Positions 7,850-16,508 of a DNA stretch of 64,000 bases are shown one piece after another. Location: assembly GCA_035533015.1 (NCBI GenBank), contig DATLUQ010000011.1:62001-126000 (forward strand), written 5' to 3'. Each line of letters starts with the position of its first letter. The stretch's first letter is position 1. The stretch is from Gemmatimonadaceae bacterium (lineage in GTDB: Bacteria; Gemmatimonadota; Gemmatimonadetes; Gemmatimonadales; Gemmatimonadaceae). The notes beneath the pieces are model-generated. The model saw only the letters and a program-made list of their open reading frames with translations. It had not been told where the DNA came from and made no database searches. Made by a program: the position numbers and the translations under genes.

Positions 7850-8722
7850 ATGAGCCTGCGACTTCAGTTCTGGGGCACGCGAGGATCGATTCCGAGCCCT
7901 GGTTTACAGACGGTGCGTTACGGGGGCAACACGCCCTCCGTGGAAGTACGCACGTCCGACGGATGGCTGATCATTCTCGATGCCGGCACGGGACTGCGCG
8001 AACTGGGGCGGTCGCTCATCGCGCGGGCCAACGGGGCGCCGATCATCGGCGACATTTTTCTCACGCACGCGCACTGGGATCACATTCAGGGCATCCCATT
8101 CTTCGCACCGTTGTTCCAGAGAGGAAACCATTTCACGATCTGGGGAGCCAAGACGCTGGAGACGAGCATCGACCGGGTGGTCCGGGATCAGATGTCGCCC
8201 GTGGTGTTCCCCGTGACGTTCGAGGAGATGGAAGCGCAGATCGAATTCTCGGAGATCGCGCAGGAGACGCGGAGGCGGCACGGATACGAAGTTTCGGCAT
8301 ATCCCGTCAGGCATCCCGGCGGGGCCCTCGGGTATCGCTTTCTGGAATCGCGCCCGGGCGCGCATGCCCTGGTGTACATCTCGGACAATGAGTTGGGAGT
8401 GGGAGGCGATTACGACGCCCTCGACGGCTGGCGCGACGGCCTGGTGGCGTTCGCGCGCGGCGCCAGGGTGTTGGTGCACGACACGACCTACACCGCGGGC
8501 GAGTACGAGCAGTACCGCGGCTGGGGACACTCGACGAACGGCGACGCCGTTCTGTTGGCCCTCGAGGCGGGGGTGGAGCAGCTCGTGCTCTTCCATCACC
8601 GGCCGGAGCGCACCGACGACGAGGTGGACCAGCGGGTCGCCGAGTGTCGGGCGATGGTGGAAGAACGGGGGGCGCGACTGGATGTCGTCGCGGCTGCCGA
8701 GGGAATGACGCTGATGGTGTAG
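7850..8722 (+). CDS. Metallo-beta-lactamase-fold hydrolase (PhnP/RNase Z-like subgroup)
   Basis: The protein has 290 residues and no signal peptide, so it is probably cytoplasmic. It opens with LQFWGTRGSIPSPG and YGGNTPSVEV, followed by LDAGTGLRELG. This is the beginning shared by metallo-beta-lactamase proteins of the PhnP, RNase Z and phosphodiesterase-like group. The metal site THAHWDH is intact, with further ligands in VRHPGG, YISDNE and LFHH near 250. The enzyme should use two metal ions to hydrolyse a phosphodiester or related ester; the true substrate cannot be read from the sequence. Similar proteins are often found next to cyclic-nucleotide or regulatory domains. Here the neighbour is a Crp/Fnr-like regulator, so degradation of a cyclic nucleotide signal is an attractive but unproven idea. 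Confidence 0.85.
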   Translation: MSLRLQFWGTRGSIPSPGLQTVRYGGNTPSVEVRTSDGWLIILDAGTGLRELGRSLIARANGAPIIGDIFLTHAHWDHIQGIPFFAPLFQRGNHFTIWGAKTLETSIDRVVRDQMSPVVFPVTFEEMEAQIEFSEIAQETRRRHGYEVSAYPVRHPGGALGYRFLESRPGAHALVYISDNELGVGGDYDALDGWRDGLVAFARGARVLVHDTTYTAGEYEQYRGWGHSTNGDAVLLALEAGVEQLVLFHHRPERTDDEVDQRVAECRAMVEERGARLDVVAAAEGMTLMV

Positions 8723-8756
8723 GCGAGTTCGGATGTGCGTGTCTCGGGAGGAGATC

Positions 8757-9476
8757 ATGAAGCGTTTCGCTCGCACGGCATGGGCGCTGGTTCTGGCTGG
8801 TGCGGCATTCCCGCCGGCGACGGCCGTGGCCCAGGAGGCCAACCGGCCGGTGGTGGCGATATTGGGTTTCGACAACAACTCGATCGGGAAGGACGCGTCC
8901 GACTACAACGGCATCGGCACGGCCATCGCCGAGATGCTGATCACGGAACTCGCGAAGAATCCGAACGTCGTCGTCGTGGACCGCGCACACATTCGGGAGG
9001 TGCTCCGGGAGCAGGACCTGGTGCGCAGCGGGCAGGTCGATCCCGGAACCGCGGTGCGACTCGGCAAGCTGCTCGGCGCCCAGTACATGATCACGGGTGG
9101 GTTCATGAGCGACGGGCGCGGCGACATGGTGCTCACGGCGCGCTCGATCAACGTGCAGACCACGGCCGTAGCGAACCCGCAGCGCGTGCAGGCCAAGACC
9201 GACGACGTGCTGGGCATGATCGCGCAGCTGTCGGCGAAGGTGTCGAACGACATGAAACTGCCGGCCCTGGATCATGGCACCGGCACGCGCGATGGCGGCG
9301 CCAAGCCCGCCAAGATGGATCTGCGGACGGCGATGCTGTTCGCCAAAGGGCTGGACGCCGAGGACACGGGCGATCGGGCACGGGCAGCGGAGTTGTTCCA
9401 CCAGGTACTGGACAAGTTCCCCCACTACCCGCCCGCCGAGCAGCATCTGGCAAGAGTCATCAAGTCCGGCAATTGA
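8757..9476 (+). CDS. CsgG-family exported protein
   Basis: The protein has 239 residues. A signal peptide (ARTAWALVLAGAAFPPATAVAQ) precedes PVVAILGFDNNSIG, then the helix IAEMLITELAKNPNVVVVDRAHIREVLREQDL, and VRLGKLLGAQYMITGGF. This is a clear match to the CsgG/curli-assembly-type fold, including the conserved motif V-x-DR-x(6)-L-x-E. The C-terminal 60 residues contain a helix pair resembling a single TPR (AMLFAKGLDAEDTGDRARAAELFHQVLDKFPHYPPAEQHL). In other bacteria CsgG-like domains act at the outer membrane or as periplasmic partners of secretion systems. The lipobox Cys of CsgG itself is absent, so this one is probably soluble in the periplasm. GGAGGAG lies before ATG 8757, so the upstream ATG at 8733 is not preferred. 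It is a likely relative of the protein at 5502. Confidence 0.8.
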   Translation: MKRFARTAWALVLAGAAFPPATAVAQEANRPVVAILGFDNNSIGKDASDYNGIGTAIAEMLITELAKNPNVVVVDRAHIREVLREQDLVRSGQVDPGTAVRLGKLLGAQYMITGGFMSDGRGDMVLTARSINVQTTAVANPQRVQAKTDDVLGMIAQLSAKVSNDMKLPALDHGTGTRDGGAKPAKMDLRTAMLFAKGLDAEDTGDRARAAELFHQVLDKFPHYPPAEQHLARVIKSGN

Positions 9477-9563
9477 TGGAGTAGATGGTACCCTCGAGCC
9501 ACCGGCGGCCCACGACGAGGCGGCCCGCCGACGACTCCGGGTTTTCCCACGCGAAGGGCCCGC

Positions 9564-11513
9564 ATGAAGCCGCTGTTGATCGTGTCCGAGGTGCCCTGCC
9601 TCGGCGCCGCCTCGCTCGTTGCCGACCGCGCGGTCGAGGTACGCCGCGTGCGGACCCTTCCCGCGGCCGCGACCCTCGACCCCACCCGCCCCACCGTCGT
9701 GCTGCTCGATCGCGCGTTGGCCGCCACGAGCGCCTGCGCGGACGGCGGGCTTTCCGCGATCGGCGCCCGCGCGGTCCTGGTGGCCGTGGGCGAGCCCGGG
9801 CCGGGCGCCGATTTCCCGACGGATCTGGCGACGAGCTTCATTCCCGCCGACGCGCCGTCGGCGATGGTCGCCGCACAGCTGCGCGGAGCGTTCCGGCATG
9901 CCGCGTCGATCGTCGCGGTCAACGGCGCGCGCTATCGCGAGGAGCGGAGTCGGCGCGAACTCACCGACCTTACGCGGGTAGGCGTCGCGCTCAGCACCGA
10001 GCGCAACCTCACCACGTTGCTCGAGATGATCCTCAGCCACGCGCGACGCATCACGTGGAGCGACGCCGCGTCGCTCTACCTCGTGGAACGGCGCGCCGAC
10101 GGCACGCCGAGCACGACCCTGCGCTTCATGCTGTCGCAGAATCATTCGGTGCCCGACATCCCGTTGCGTGAGTTCACGGTCCCCATCGATCACACGAGCC
10201 TGGCCGGCTACTCCGCCGCGACCGGCACGGTGATGGCCATCGAAGACGTGTATCGCCTGCCAGAAGACGCGCCGTATAAGCAGAACCGCAGTTTCGACGA
10301 GAAGTTCGGGTACCGCACCAGATCCATGCTCGTGCTGCCGATGAAGACGCACCGCGAAGAAGTGATCGGGGTGCTGCAACTCATCAACCGCAAGCGGCGG
10401 TTCGACGCCACGCTCACGCAGCCCGAGGTGGGCGAGTGCGAGGTGCTGCCGTACCAGGCGCACGACCTGGAACTGGTCACGGCGCTCGCGGCACAGGCCG
10501 GCGTGGCCATCGAGAACAGCCTGCTCTACGAGGACATCGAGAAGCTGTTCGAGGGGTTCGTCACCGCGGCGGTCACGGCCATCGAGTCGCGCGACCCGAC
10601 CACGTCGGGCCATTCGGGGCGTGTGGCCACGCTCACCGTGGGGCTGGCCGAGGCGGTGGATCGCGGCGGCGAGGGCCGGTACAAGGCCCTGCGGTTCAGC
10701 CCCGAGCAGATTCGCGAGATCCGGTACGCCGGGTTGCTGCACGATTTCGGCAAGGTCGGCGTGCGCGAGCAGGTCCTGGTGAAGCAGAAGAAGCTGTACG
10801 GGGCGGACCTCGGCGTCATCCGTCACCGCTTCGCCTTCTTGCTGCAGCGGGCCGAGCTCCAGTTCGAGCGCGAGCGGGCCGACTACCTGCTGGAGAACGG
10901 CACGGCGATGTACGACCACGCGGTGGGGCGGCTCGACGCGGCGCGGCGGGCCACACGCGCCGAGCTCGAGCGATTCATGGACGCCATTGTCTCGGCCAAC
11001 GAACCGACCATCGTGTCCGAGGGGGCTTTCGAGGAGCTGTACGAGATCAATCGGCGCACCTACCGGGATTTCGACGGCGCCGAGCGGCCGCTTCTGCACG
11101 ACGACGAATTGCAGTTCCTGTTGATCCGCAAAGGCAATCTGGACGAGCGCGAGCGCCGCGAGATCGAATCGCACGTCACGCATACGTACCGCTTCCTGGG
11201 GCAGATCCCGTGGACGCGGGAGCTGGCAGGAATCCCGGCCATCGCCTACGGACACCACGAGAAGCTCGACGGGCGGGGCTATCCGCGGCGGATCAAGGCC
11301 GACGCGATCCCGGTGCAGACGCGGATGATGACGATCGCGGACATCTTCGACGCGCTGACGGCCACCGACCGCCCGTACAAGCGAGCGGTGACGCACGAGC
11401 GGGCACTGGATATCCTCGGCCGGGAGGCCAGCGAGGGGATGCTGGACGGCGAGCTGCTGCAGACGTTCATCGCGGCCGGGGTGTTTCGCAGGGTGGAGAA
11501 GCCGGAAGTCTGA
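9564..11513 (+). CDS. GAF plus HD-GYP domain protein (cyclic-di-GMP phosphodiesterase type)
   Basis: The protein has 649 residues. Residues 1-115 look like a degenerate receiver-like or other alpha/beta domain without a clear phospho-acceptor site (PTVVLLDRALA). A GAF domain covers about 140-320 (RNLTTLLEMIL, DAASLYLVE, VLPMKTHREEVIGVLQLINR, AQAGVAIENSLL). An HD-GYP domain begins about residue 333, with HD at 393-394 in GLLHDFGKVGV and the signature HHEKLDGRGYP near 571. Catalytic features are therefore present for hydrolysis of cyclic di-GMP to pGpG or GMP. Between the HD motif and the next conserved helix (SHVTHTYRFLGQIP) there is an insertion of about 100 residues with many charged helices (QRAELQFERERADYLLENG), which ordinary HD-GYP domains lack. 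The gene stands alone on the plus strand. Confidence 0.88.
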   Translation: MKPLLIVSEVPCLGAASLVADRAVEVRRVRTLPAAATLDPTRPTVVLLDRALAATSACADGGLSAIGARAVLVAVGEPGPGADFPTDLATSFIPADAPSAMVAAQLRGAFRHAASIVAVNGARYREERSRRELTDLTRVGVALSTERNLTTLLEMILSHARRITWSDAASLYLVERRADGTPSTTLRFMLSQNHSVPDIPLREFTVPIDHTSLAGYSAATGTVMAIEDVYRLPEDAPYKQNRSFDEKFGYRTRSMLVLPMKTHREEVIGVLQLINRKRRFDATLTQPEVGECEVLPYQAHDLELVTALAAQAGVAIENSLLYEDIEKLFEGFVTAAVTAIESRDPTTSGHSGRVATLTVGLAEAVDRGGEGRYKALRFSPEQIREIRYAGLLHDFGKVGVREQVLVKQKKLYGADLGVIRHRFAFLLQRAELQFERERADYLLENGTAMYDHAVGRLDAARRATRAELERFMDAIVSANEPTIVSEGAFEELYEINRRTYRDFDGAERPLLHDDELQFLLIRKGNLDERERREIESHVTHTYRFLGQIPWTRELAGIPAIAYGHHEKLDGRGYPRRIKADAIPVQTRMMTIADIFDALTATDRPYKRAVTHERALDILGREASEGMLDGELLQTFIAAGVFRRVEKPEV

Positions 11514-11621
11514 ACGAGCGCCGCCGCGCACCACCGGCGGTGCGCCTGCAGGTCTTGCGGCGATTCACGCCGGGGTCTATCAGTAGTCAGGTATTGGCTG
11601 CCGACTGCCTCATCCTCCGCC

Positions 11622-12620
11622 GTGTATTCCACCTGCCTGCACTGCAACGCCCACCTCGGCACCAACGAAGTGATCGAGGCCTTCCCCGTGGGACGCCGTC
11701 TGGCGTTCGACGGCGCGAAGGGACGGCTGTGGGTCGTGTGCCCCAAGTGCCGCCGGTGGAACCTGAGCCCGATCGAGGAACGGTGGGAGGCGATCGAGCA
11801 GTGCGAGCGCGAGTTCCGGGACACGCGACGGCGGACATCGACCGACAATATCGGGCTGGCGAAGACCCGCGAGGGGTTGGAACTGGTGCGTATCGGCGCG
11901 CCGCAACGTCCCGAGATGGCGGCGTGGCGGTATGCGCGGGAGTTCGGCAAGCGCTGGAAGACGCGGGGGCTGCCGTTGCTGGGCGGCATCGGGACGCTGC
12001 TCGGGCTCAACATCCTGTCCACGGCGCAATTGGTCAGCTCCGCGGTGGCGTTCGGCAGCATGGCAATACTGACCGTTGGTGGCGTCACCGTGATCCGCAG
12101 GAGCGGCCGCGCCCGCGTCGTGATGCCCGACGGCCGGGTGCGGACGCTTACCGCCACGAAGCCCCTGTATGCCGGGCTCGAGGCCGCGGACGAGGGCGGA
12201 TGGGCGCTGCGTTGGAACGATGGCGAACAGGCCGGGATCGCGAACGGCGCCGAGGCCCGACGGGCCCTGCGCGGCCTGCTCACCATACGGAATTTCCAGG
12301 GCGCGCGGCCGGCTGGCATCAGGGACGCGGTCTCGCTCCTGGAACGGAGTCGCTCACCTGATCAGTTCGTCGATCGCGTTGCCCGTGCCACGCGTCCAGC
12401 CGGAGCGACGAGCGTGTTCTGGTATCCGCCAGACGTCTCGCTGGCACTCGAGATGGCGCTGCACGAAGACACCGAGCGCCGGGCTCTTGACGGGGAGCTC
12501 CAGGCACTGGCTGACGAGTGGGAGATGGCGGAGAAAATCGCGGGGATCGCCGACGATATGTTCATCGCTCCGGACGTTCGTCGGGCGCACGATGCACTCA
12601 AGCGGAGCGCCGGGCGATGA
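11622..12620 (+). CDS. Membrane protein with N-terminal zinc-ribbon-like CxxC pairs
   Basis: The protein has 332 residues. The N-terminus has CLHCNAHLG and, 30 residues later, CPKCRRWNLSP, two CxxC pairs typical of a zinc ribbon that binds protein or nucleic acid. Two hydrophobic helices lie about 120-160 (LPLLGGIGTLLGLNILS, LVSSAVAFGSMAILTVGGVTVI). The rest is soluble, beginning with ARVVMPDGRVRTL, then WALRW, and a C-terminal helical part ending in DDMFIAPDVRRAHDALKRS. The GTG at 11622 was chosen because it directly precedes the first CxxC. The ATGA overlap with the gene at 12617 shows that the two are translated together, so a complex is likely. The family is not recognised. Confidence 0.7.
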   Translation: MYSTCLHCNAHLGTNEVIEAFPVGRRLAFDGAKGRLWVVCPKCRRWNLSPIEERWEAIEQCEREFRDTRRRTSTDNIGLAKTREGLELVRIGAPQRPEMAAWRYAREFGKRWKTRGLPLLGGIGTLLGLNILSTAQLVSSAVAFGSMAILTVGGVTVIRRSGRARVVMPDGRVRTLTATKPLYAGLEAADEGGWALRWNDGEQAGIANGAEARRALRGLLTIRNFQGARPAGIRDAVSLLERSRSPDQFVDRVARATRPAGATSVFWYPPDVSLALEMALHEDTERRALDGELQALADEWEMAEKIAGIADDMFIAPDVRRAHDALKRSAGR

Positions 12621-12964
12621 AACTTCGGTTGACGGTGGACTCCACGTTGCAGCCGCTCGAAAACGAACCGACACCGAAGGAGTTGGAGTGGTGGGCCGAC
12701 GCGCGCCGGCCCATTCGCCGAAAGCACGTGCTGCAATTCACCGCGCTCATTTCGGTGCCAATCATGATCGGTCACGTTCTCGAGCGCGGGGTACACTCGT
12801 TGATCTCCTGGTCGGGTTTCGCGCTCATCTGCAGCCAACTTGCGATCGGACTTGGCGGCGGCGCCCTCAACTGGTTGATGCAGCGCAACACCCAGTTCCG
12901 ACGGGCGCTCGTAGCCCGGCGACTGCGCCAGGCACTTACGGAAACGGAAGACGCGAACACCTGA
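12617..12964 (+). CDS. Small membrane protein coupled to the zinc-ribbon protein
   Basis: The protein has 115 residues. The start is fixed by the four-base overlap ATGA with the end of the upstream gene. The N-terminal half is charged and Pro-rich (PLENEPTPKELEWWADARRPIRRKH). Two hydrophobic stretches follow (FTALISVPIMIGHVL and FALICSQLAIGLGGGALNWL). The C-terminus is Arg-rich, probably cytoplasmic. There is no catalytic motif. It is most likely a structural partner of the protein encoded by the preceding gene. The next gene is convergent on the other strand, 95 bases away. Confidence 0.6.
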   Translation: MKLRLTVDSTLQPLENEPTPKELEWWADARRPIRRKHVLQFTALISVPIMIGHVLERGVHSLISWSGFALICSQLAIGLGGGALNWLMQRNTQFRRALVARRLRQALTETEDANT

Positions 12965-13059
12965 GCACAACAGCCGGTGCGTCCCGGCGCGCTTGCTGGA
13001 GGCTGGAAGCGATCAGCCCACGCCTCTCAGCCTGCAGTTGGGCGGCGACTAGCGCGCCG

Positions 13060-14589
13060 CTACTTCCGCCCGTACCCCCCACCCCCCGGGGTTTCGATCG
13101 TCACCAGATCCCCGGGCTCGAGTTCGATCCGGCATTTGGCCGGAATCGTCTCGCCGTTGAGCGCGTTCCACCCGTGCCGCCCGTCGCCCCCGCCCGCCGC
13201 GCCGCGCGGCGCCGTCTTGCGACGCTCGGTGATCAGCGTGACCGTGCACCGCTCCAGCGCCCGGTAGCGCCGCACCACCCCGTGGCCGCCCCGATGGAGG
13301 CCCACGCCCCCGGAGCCCCGCCGCACGGCGTATTCCTCGATCCGCAGGGGATATATATTTTCTAATGCCTCGACCGGCGTGTTGAGCGTATTGCTCATCC
13401 CCACGTGTACGGCGTCCGGCCCGTCGGCGCGCGCGCTCGCCCCCTGCCCGCCCCCCAACGTTTCGTAGAACGTCCAGCCCGCCCCGCCGAAGGTGATGTT
13501 GTTCATCGTTCCCTGGCCCTGGGCCGCCACCGGCACTCCGGCGTTCGCCAGCGCGAGCATCAGCGTGTCCGTGATCCGCTGCGACATCTCCACGTTGCCC
13601 CCCGCCACCGCTGCGGGCCACTGCGCGTTCAACGCGCAGTCGTCGGGCACGCGCAATTCGATGGCCCGCGCGATTCCCTCGTTGGTGGGGACGTCGTCGT
13701 CGAGCAGCGTGCGTAACACGAACACGGCCGCCGCCCGCGTCACGGCGATGGGACAGTTCACGTTGCCCCGCACCACGGGCGAACTCCCCGTGAAATCGAG
13801 CTGCAGCGTATCGCCCACGGTCCGGACGCGCACGACCACCGGCACCGGGTCGTCGCTGATCCCGTCGCCCTCGAGCGCGTCGCGCGCAGAACTGTCGAGC
13901 GCGCCCAGCGCTGCGATCCGGGCGCGCGCGCGCCGCTCGGTGTAGTCCAGCACGGCATCCACGGCCGCCGCTACGCGCGCCGGGCCCTCCCGCGCGAGCA
14001 GCACCCGCCAACCGGATGCCCCGGCGGCACACGCCGCCAACTGCGCCCGCAGATCTCCCCGACGCTCCGACGGCGTACGCACGTTGGCGAGGATGAAGTC
14101 GAGGATCATCTCATCGAGCACGCCGCGGGCCACCAACCGCACCGGCGGAATGATCAGGCCCTCCTGCACCAACTCGGTGGCGCCCTGCGGCATGCTGCCC
14201 GGGCTCATACCACCCACGTCGGCATGGTGGGCGCGCACGGCGGCGAACCCCACGGTCGCACCGTCCTGCGCGATGGCCTCGACCAGGGTGAGGTCGGGCA
14301 GGTGCGACCCGCCGCGATAGGGATCGTTCAGAATGAACACGTCGCCCGGTTGCGGAGCGCACGCCATCACGGCGCGCACCGATTCGGGCATGGCGCCCAG
14401 GTGCACGGGGATGTGCGCCGCCTGCGCCACCATGCGACCGCGCGCGTCGAACAGCGCCGCCGACGCATCGCGCCGCTCCCGTATGTTCGGCGACAGCGCA
14501 CTGCGCACGAGTACGGCGCCCATCTCCTCGGCGATCATCGCGAAGGCGTTGGCCATCACGCTCAATTCGAGGACGTCGAATTCGCTCAT
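13060..14589 (-). CDS. hyuB: Hydantoinase/5-oxoprolinase subunit B
   Basis: The protein has 509 residues, the normal length for HyuB. It opens with FDVLELSVMANAFAMIAEEMG and has RRDASAALFDARGRMVAQAAHIPVH, FILNDPYRGGSHLPDLTL, HHADVGGMSPGSMP, LQLDFTGSSPVVRGNVNCP and a glycine-rich end (GGGGYGRK). These are all hallmarks of the HyuB/OplAH C-terminal subunit. Together with HyuA it catalyses ATP-dependent opening of five-membered cyclic imides or lactams such as hydantoins or 5-oxoproline; the exact substrate is not readable from the sequence. ATGA couples it to hyuA at 14586-14589. The start at 14589 is fixed by that overlap. It is the last gene of the long minus-strand run. Confidence 0.93.
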   Translation of the reverse strand: MSEFDVLELSVMANAFAMIAEEMGAVLVRSALSPNIRERRDASAALFDARGRMVAQAAHIPVHLGAMPESVRAVMACAPQPGDVFILNDPYRGGSHLPDLTLVEAIAQDGATVGFAAVRAHHADVGGMSPGSMPQGATELVQEGLIIPPVRLVARGVLDEMILDFILANVRTPSERRGDLRAQLAACAAGASGWRVLLAREGPARVAAAVDAVLDYTERRARARIAALGALDSSARDALEGDGISDDPVPVVVRVRTVGDTLQLDFTGSSPVVRGNVNCPIAVTRAAAVFVLRTLLDDDVPTNEGIARAIELRVPDDCALNAQWPAAVAGGNVEMSQRITDTLMLALANAGVPVAAQGQGTMNNITFGGAGWTFYETLGGGQGASARADGPDAVHVGMSNTLNTPVEALENIYPLRIEEYAVRRGSGGVGLHRGGHGVVRRYRALERCTVTLITERRKTAPRGAAGGGDGRHGWNALNGETIPAKCRIELEPGDLVTIETPGGGGYGRK

Positions 14590-16508
14590 CGCGCGCGCTC
14601 CAACATCCAGCCGCCCATGGCGAGCGACGTCGCGGTCCACCCCGGCGACACGAGCATCGTGGCATCCGGCAGGATCACCGAACAGGGACCGGCGAGCGTC
14701 ACCTCGCACCGCCCGCCGCTGTCGGTGCGCAAGGCGTCGTCCCAGCCATTCTCCGCGCCGCGCTCCAGCCGCACGGCCCGCGGCGCATCGCTCACCACGC
14801 AGCGCGCGCTCACGATCTCCACGTCCACCGGCAGATCGAAGCCCACGCGGGCGCGGTGCAGGTCGGAGAATCGGTCGCGAATGGCCGCCGGCGCGTCCCC
14901 CGGCGCCGCGGTCACATCCAGTTCGTGCCCCTGTCCCACGAAGCGCGCGCGCAGAAACCAGCGTCGGGTCCATCCAGGCGCTCCCTCGCACCGCGCCTCG
15001 GCATCCCGCATCGCCGCCGCGAGCGCCTCGACCGTGGTCTCGCCGGCGCGCTGCATGACGTTGGCCATCCCCTCGCGCCGCTCGGCGGTCATGGCCAGGC
15101 CCAACGCGCTCAGCACCCCAGCGTGCGGCGGCACCAGCACCCTGGCCGCTCCCACGATGTCCGCCAGCCCGCAGGCGTGGAGCGGTCCCCCGCCGCCGAA
15201 CGCGACGAGCGCGCATTGACGCGGGTCGACCCCGCGTTCGACACTCACGCGGCGCAGGGCGCGGGCCATGGTCGCGTCGGCTGTGGCGACGATCGCCCGC
15301 GCCGTGTCCTCGGCGCTGCGACCAAGTTGCCGGGCAAGCGCCTCGACGCCAGCCCGCGCGCCATTCACGTCCAGCCGCACGCCGCCGCTCATCCGCTCGG
15401 CGCGAATGTTGTCGAGCATCACGTGCGCGTCGGTGACCGTGGGCTGCGTGCCGCCGCGGCCAAACGCGATCGGACCCGGCACGGAGCCCGCGCTCCGCGG
15501 CCCAACCCGCAGCGCGCCTCCGTCGTCGATCCAGGCGATGCTCCCACCGCCCGCCGACACCGTCTCGACGAGCACCCGCGGCAGCGCGATCGGCACTCCT
15601 GCCACCGCGCCGCCCGGCTCGACCAGCGGCTCGCCGTCCAGGATGAGGCCCACGTCGGCGCTGGTCCCGCCGATGTCGATGGTCAGCGCCCGCGACAACC
15701 CGGCCGCGCGGAGGACGGCAGCTGCGCCCACCACGCCGCCGGCCGGCCCGGAGAGGGCGAGTTGGGCCGCGCTCGACCACGCGTCCCGCGCCGTGCGCAT
15801 TCCGCCGCTCGACGTCATGACGCCGAGGGCGGGCAGCGACATCGCGCGCAGCCGGTCGGCGAGGCGGCGGACGTAGCGGGCGACCCCCGGCCGCAGATAC
15901 GCTTCGGCGACCGTGGTGGTGGTGCGCTCGTACTCGCGAATCTCGGGAAAGACGTCGGAGGAGCATACGACGTCCGTGTGGGGCATCCGCTCGCGGATCG
16001 CGGCGGCCAGCGCCCGCTCGTGCGACGGATCGCGATACGCATGGAGCAGCGCCACGGCCACGATGTCGGGCTCGAGCGCCTGCACACGGTCCACCGCCTC
16101 GGTGACGGCCGGTGCGAGCAGGGGTCGGATCACGCCTTCGGGGGCGATCCGCTCGTCCACCGCCACCACGTGCGCGGGGTCGACCAGCGGCTCGGGATGG
16201 TGCCGCGTGAGGTCGTAGAGCGACGCGCGCACCTGGCGGCGCAGTTCGAGAAGATCGGTGAACCCCGCCGTGGCGCAGAGGACGACGCGCGCGCCGGCGC
16301 GTTCGAGCAGCATGTTGGTGGCCACCGTCGTCCCGTGGACCACCCGCGAGAGATCGCGGCGGTCGAGCGAGCGGAGCGACGACTCCACCCCCTCGCTCTG
16401 GTCGGCGGGTGTACTGAGCACCTTGCGTGCCTCCACCGCGCCGTCGGCGTCGATCGATACGAGATCGGTGAACGTCCCGCCGACGTCGATGCCGACGGAT
16501 GCGGTCAT
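14586..16508 (-). CDS. hyuA: Hydantoinase/5-oxoprolinase subunit A
   Basis: The protein has 640 residues. It begins ASVGIDVGGTFTDLV, the phosphate-binding start of the HyuA ASKHA-type fold, followed by VVHGTTVATNMLLERAGA, TAGFTDLLELRRQ, SSGGMRTARDA, LSGPAGGVVGA, TIDIGGTSADVG and FGGGGPLHACGLAD. All nucleotide-binding and family motifs are present. This subunit binds ATP and, with HyuB, phosphorylates and opens a cyclic amide ring in the cytoplasm. It overlaps lnt by four bases at 16505-16508 and hyuB by four at the other end, so all three are translated in series. Joining a ring-opening enzyme to a lipoprotein-maturation enzyme makes no obvious pathway; shared transcription is the only thing shown. 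Confidence 0.93.
   Translation of the reverse strand: MTASVGIDVGGTFTDLVSIDADGAVEARKVLSTPADQSEGVESSLRSLDRRDLSRVVHGTTVATNMLLERAGARVVLCATAGFTDLLELRRQVRASLYDLTRHHPEPLVDPAHVVAVDERIAPEGVIRPLLAPAVTEAVDRVQALEPDIVAVALLHAYRDPSHERALAAAIRERMPHTDVVCSSDVFPEIREYERTTTTVAEAYLRPGVARYVRRLADRLRAMSLPALGVMTSSGGMRTARDAWSSAAQLALSGPAGGVVGAAAVLRAAGLSRALTIDIGGTSADVGLILDGEPLVEPGGAVAGVPIALPRVLVETVSAGGGSIAWIDDGGALRVGPRSAGSVPGPIAFGRGGTQPTVTDAHVMLDNIRAERMSGGVRLDVNGARAGVEALARQLGRSAEDTARAIVATADATMARALRRVSVERGVDPRQCALVAFGGGGPLHACGLADIVGAARVLVPPHAGVLSALGLAMTAERREGMANVMQRAGETTVEALAAAMRDAEARCEGAPGWTRRWFLRARFVGQGHELDVTAAPGDAPAAIRDRFSDLHRARVGFDLPVDVEIVSARCVVSDAPRAVRLERGAENGWDDALRTDSGGRCEVTLAGPCSVILPDATMLVSPGWTATSLAMGGWMLERAR

Noticed and set aside
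8307-11534. Open frame of 1075 codons on the minus strand opposite the HD-GYP gene
   Set aside because: In GC-rich coding DNA the opposite strand often lacks stops. The translation is rich in Arg, His, Asp and Gly without domain motifs, while the plus strand encodes clear GAF and HD-GYP motifs.
14590-15966. Upstream extension of the hyuB frame to 968 codons
   Set aside because: This part lies in hyuA in another frame and has Arg/Gly-rich composition. The recognised HyuB start and the ATGA overlap place the start at 14589.
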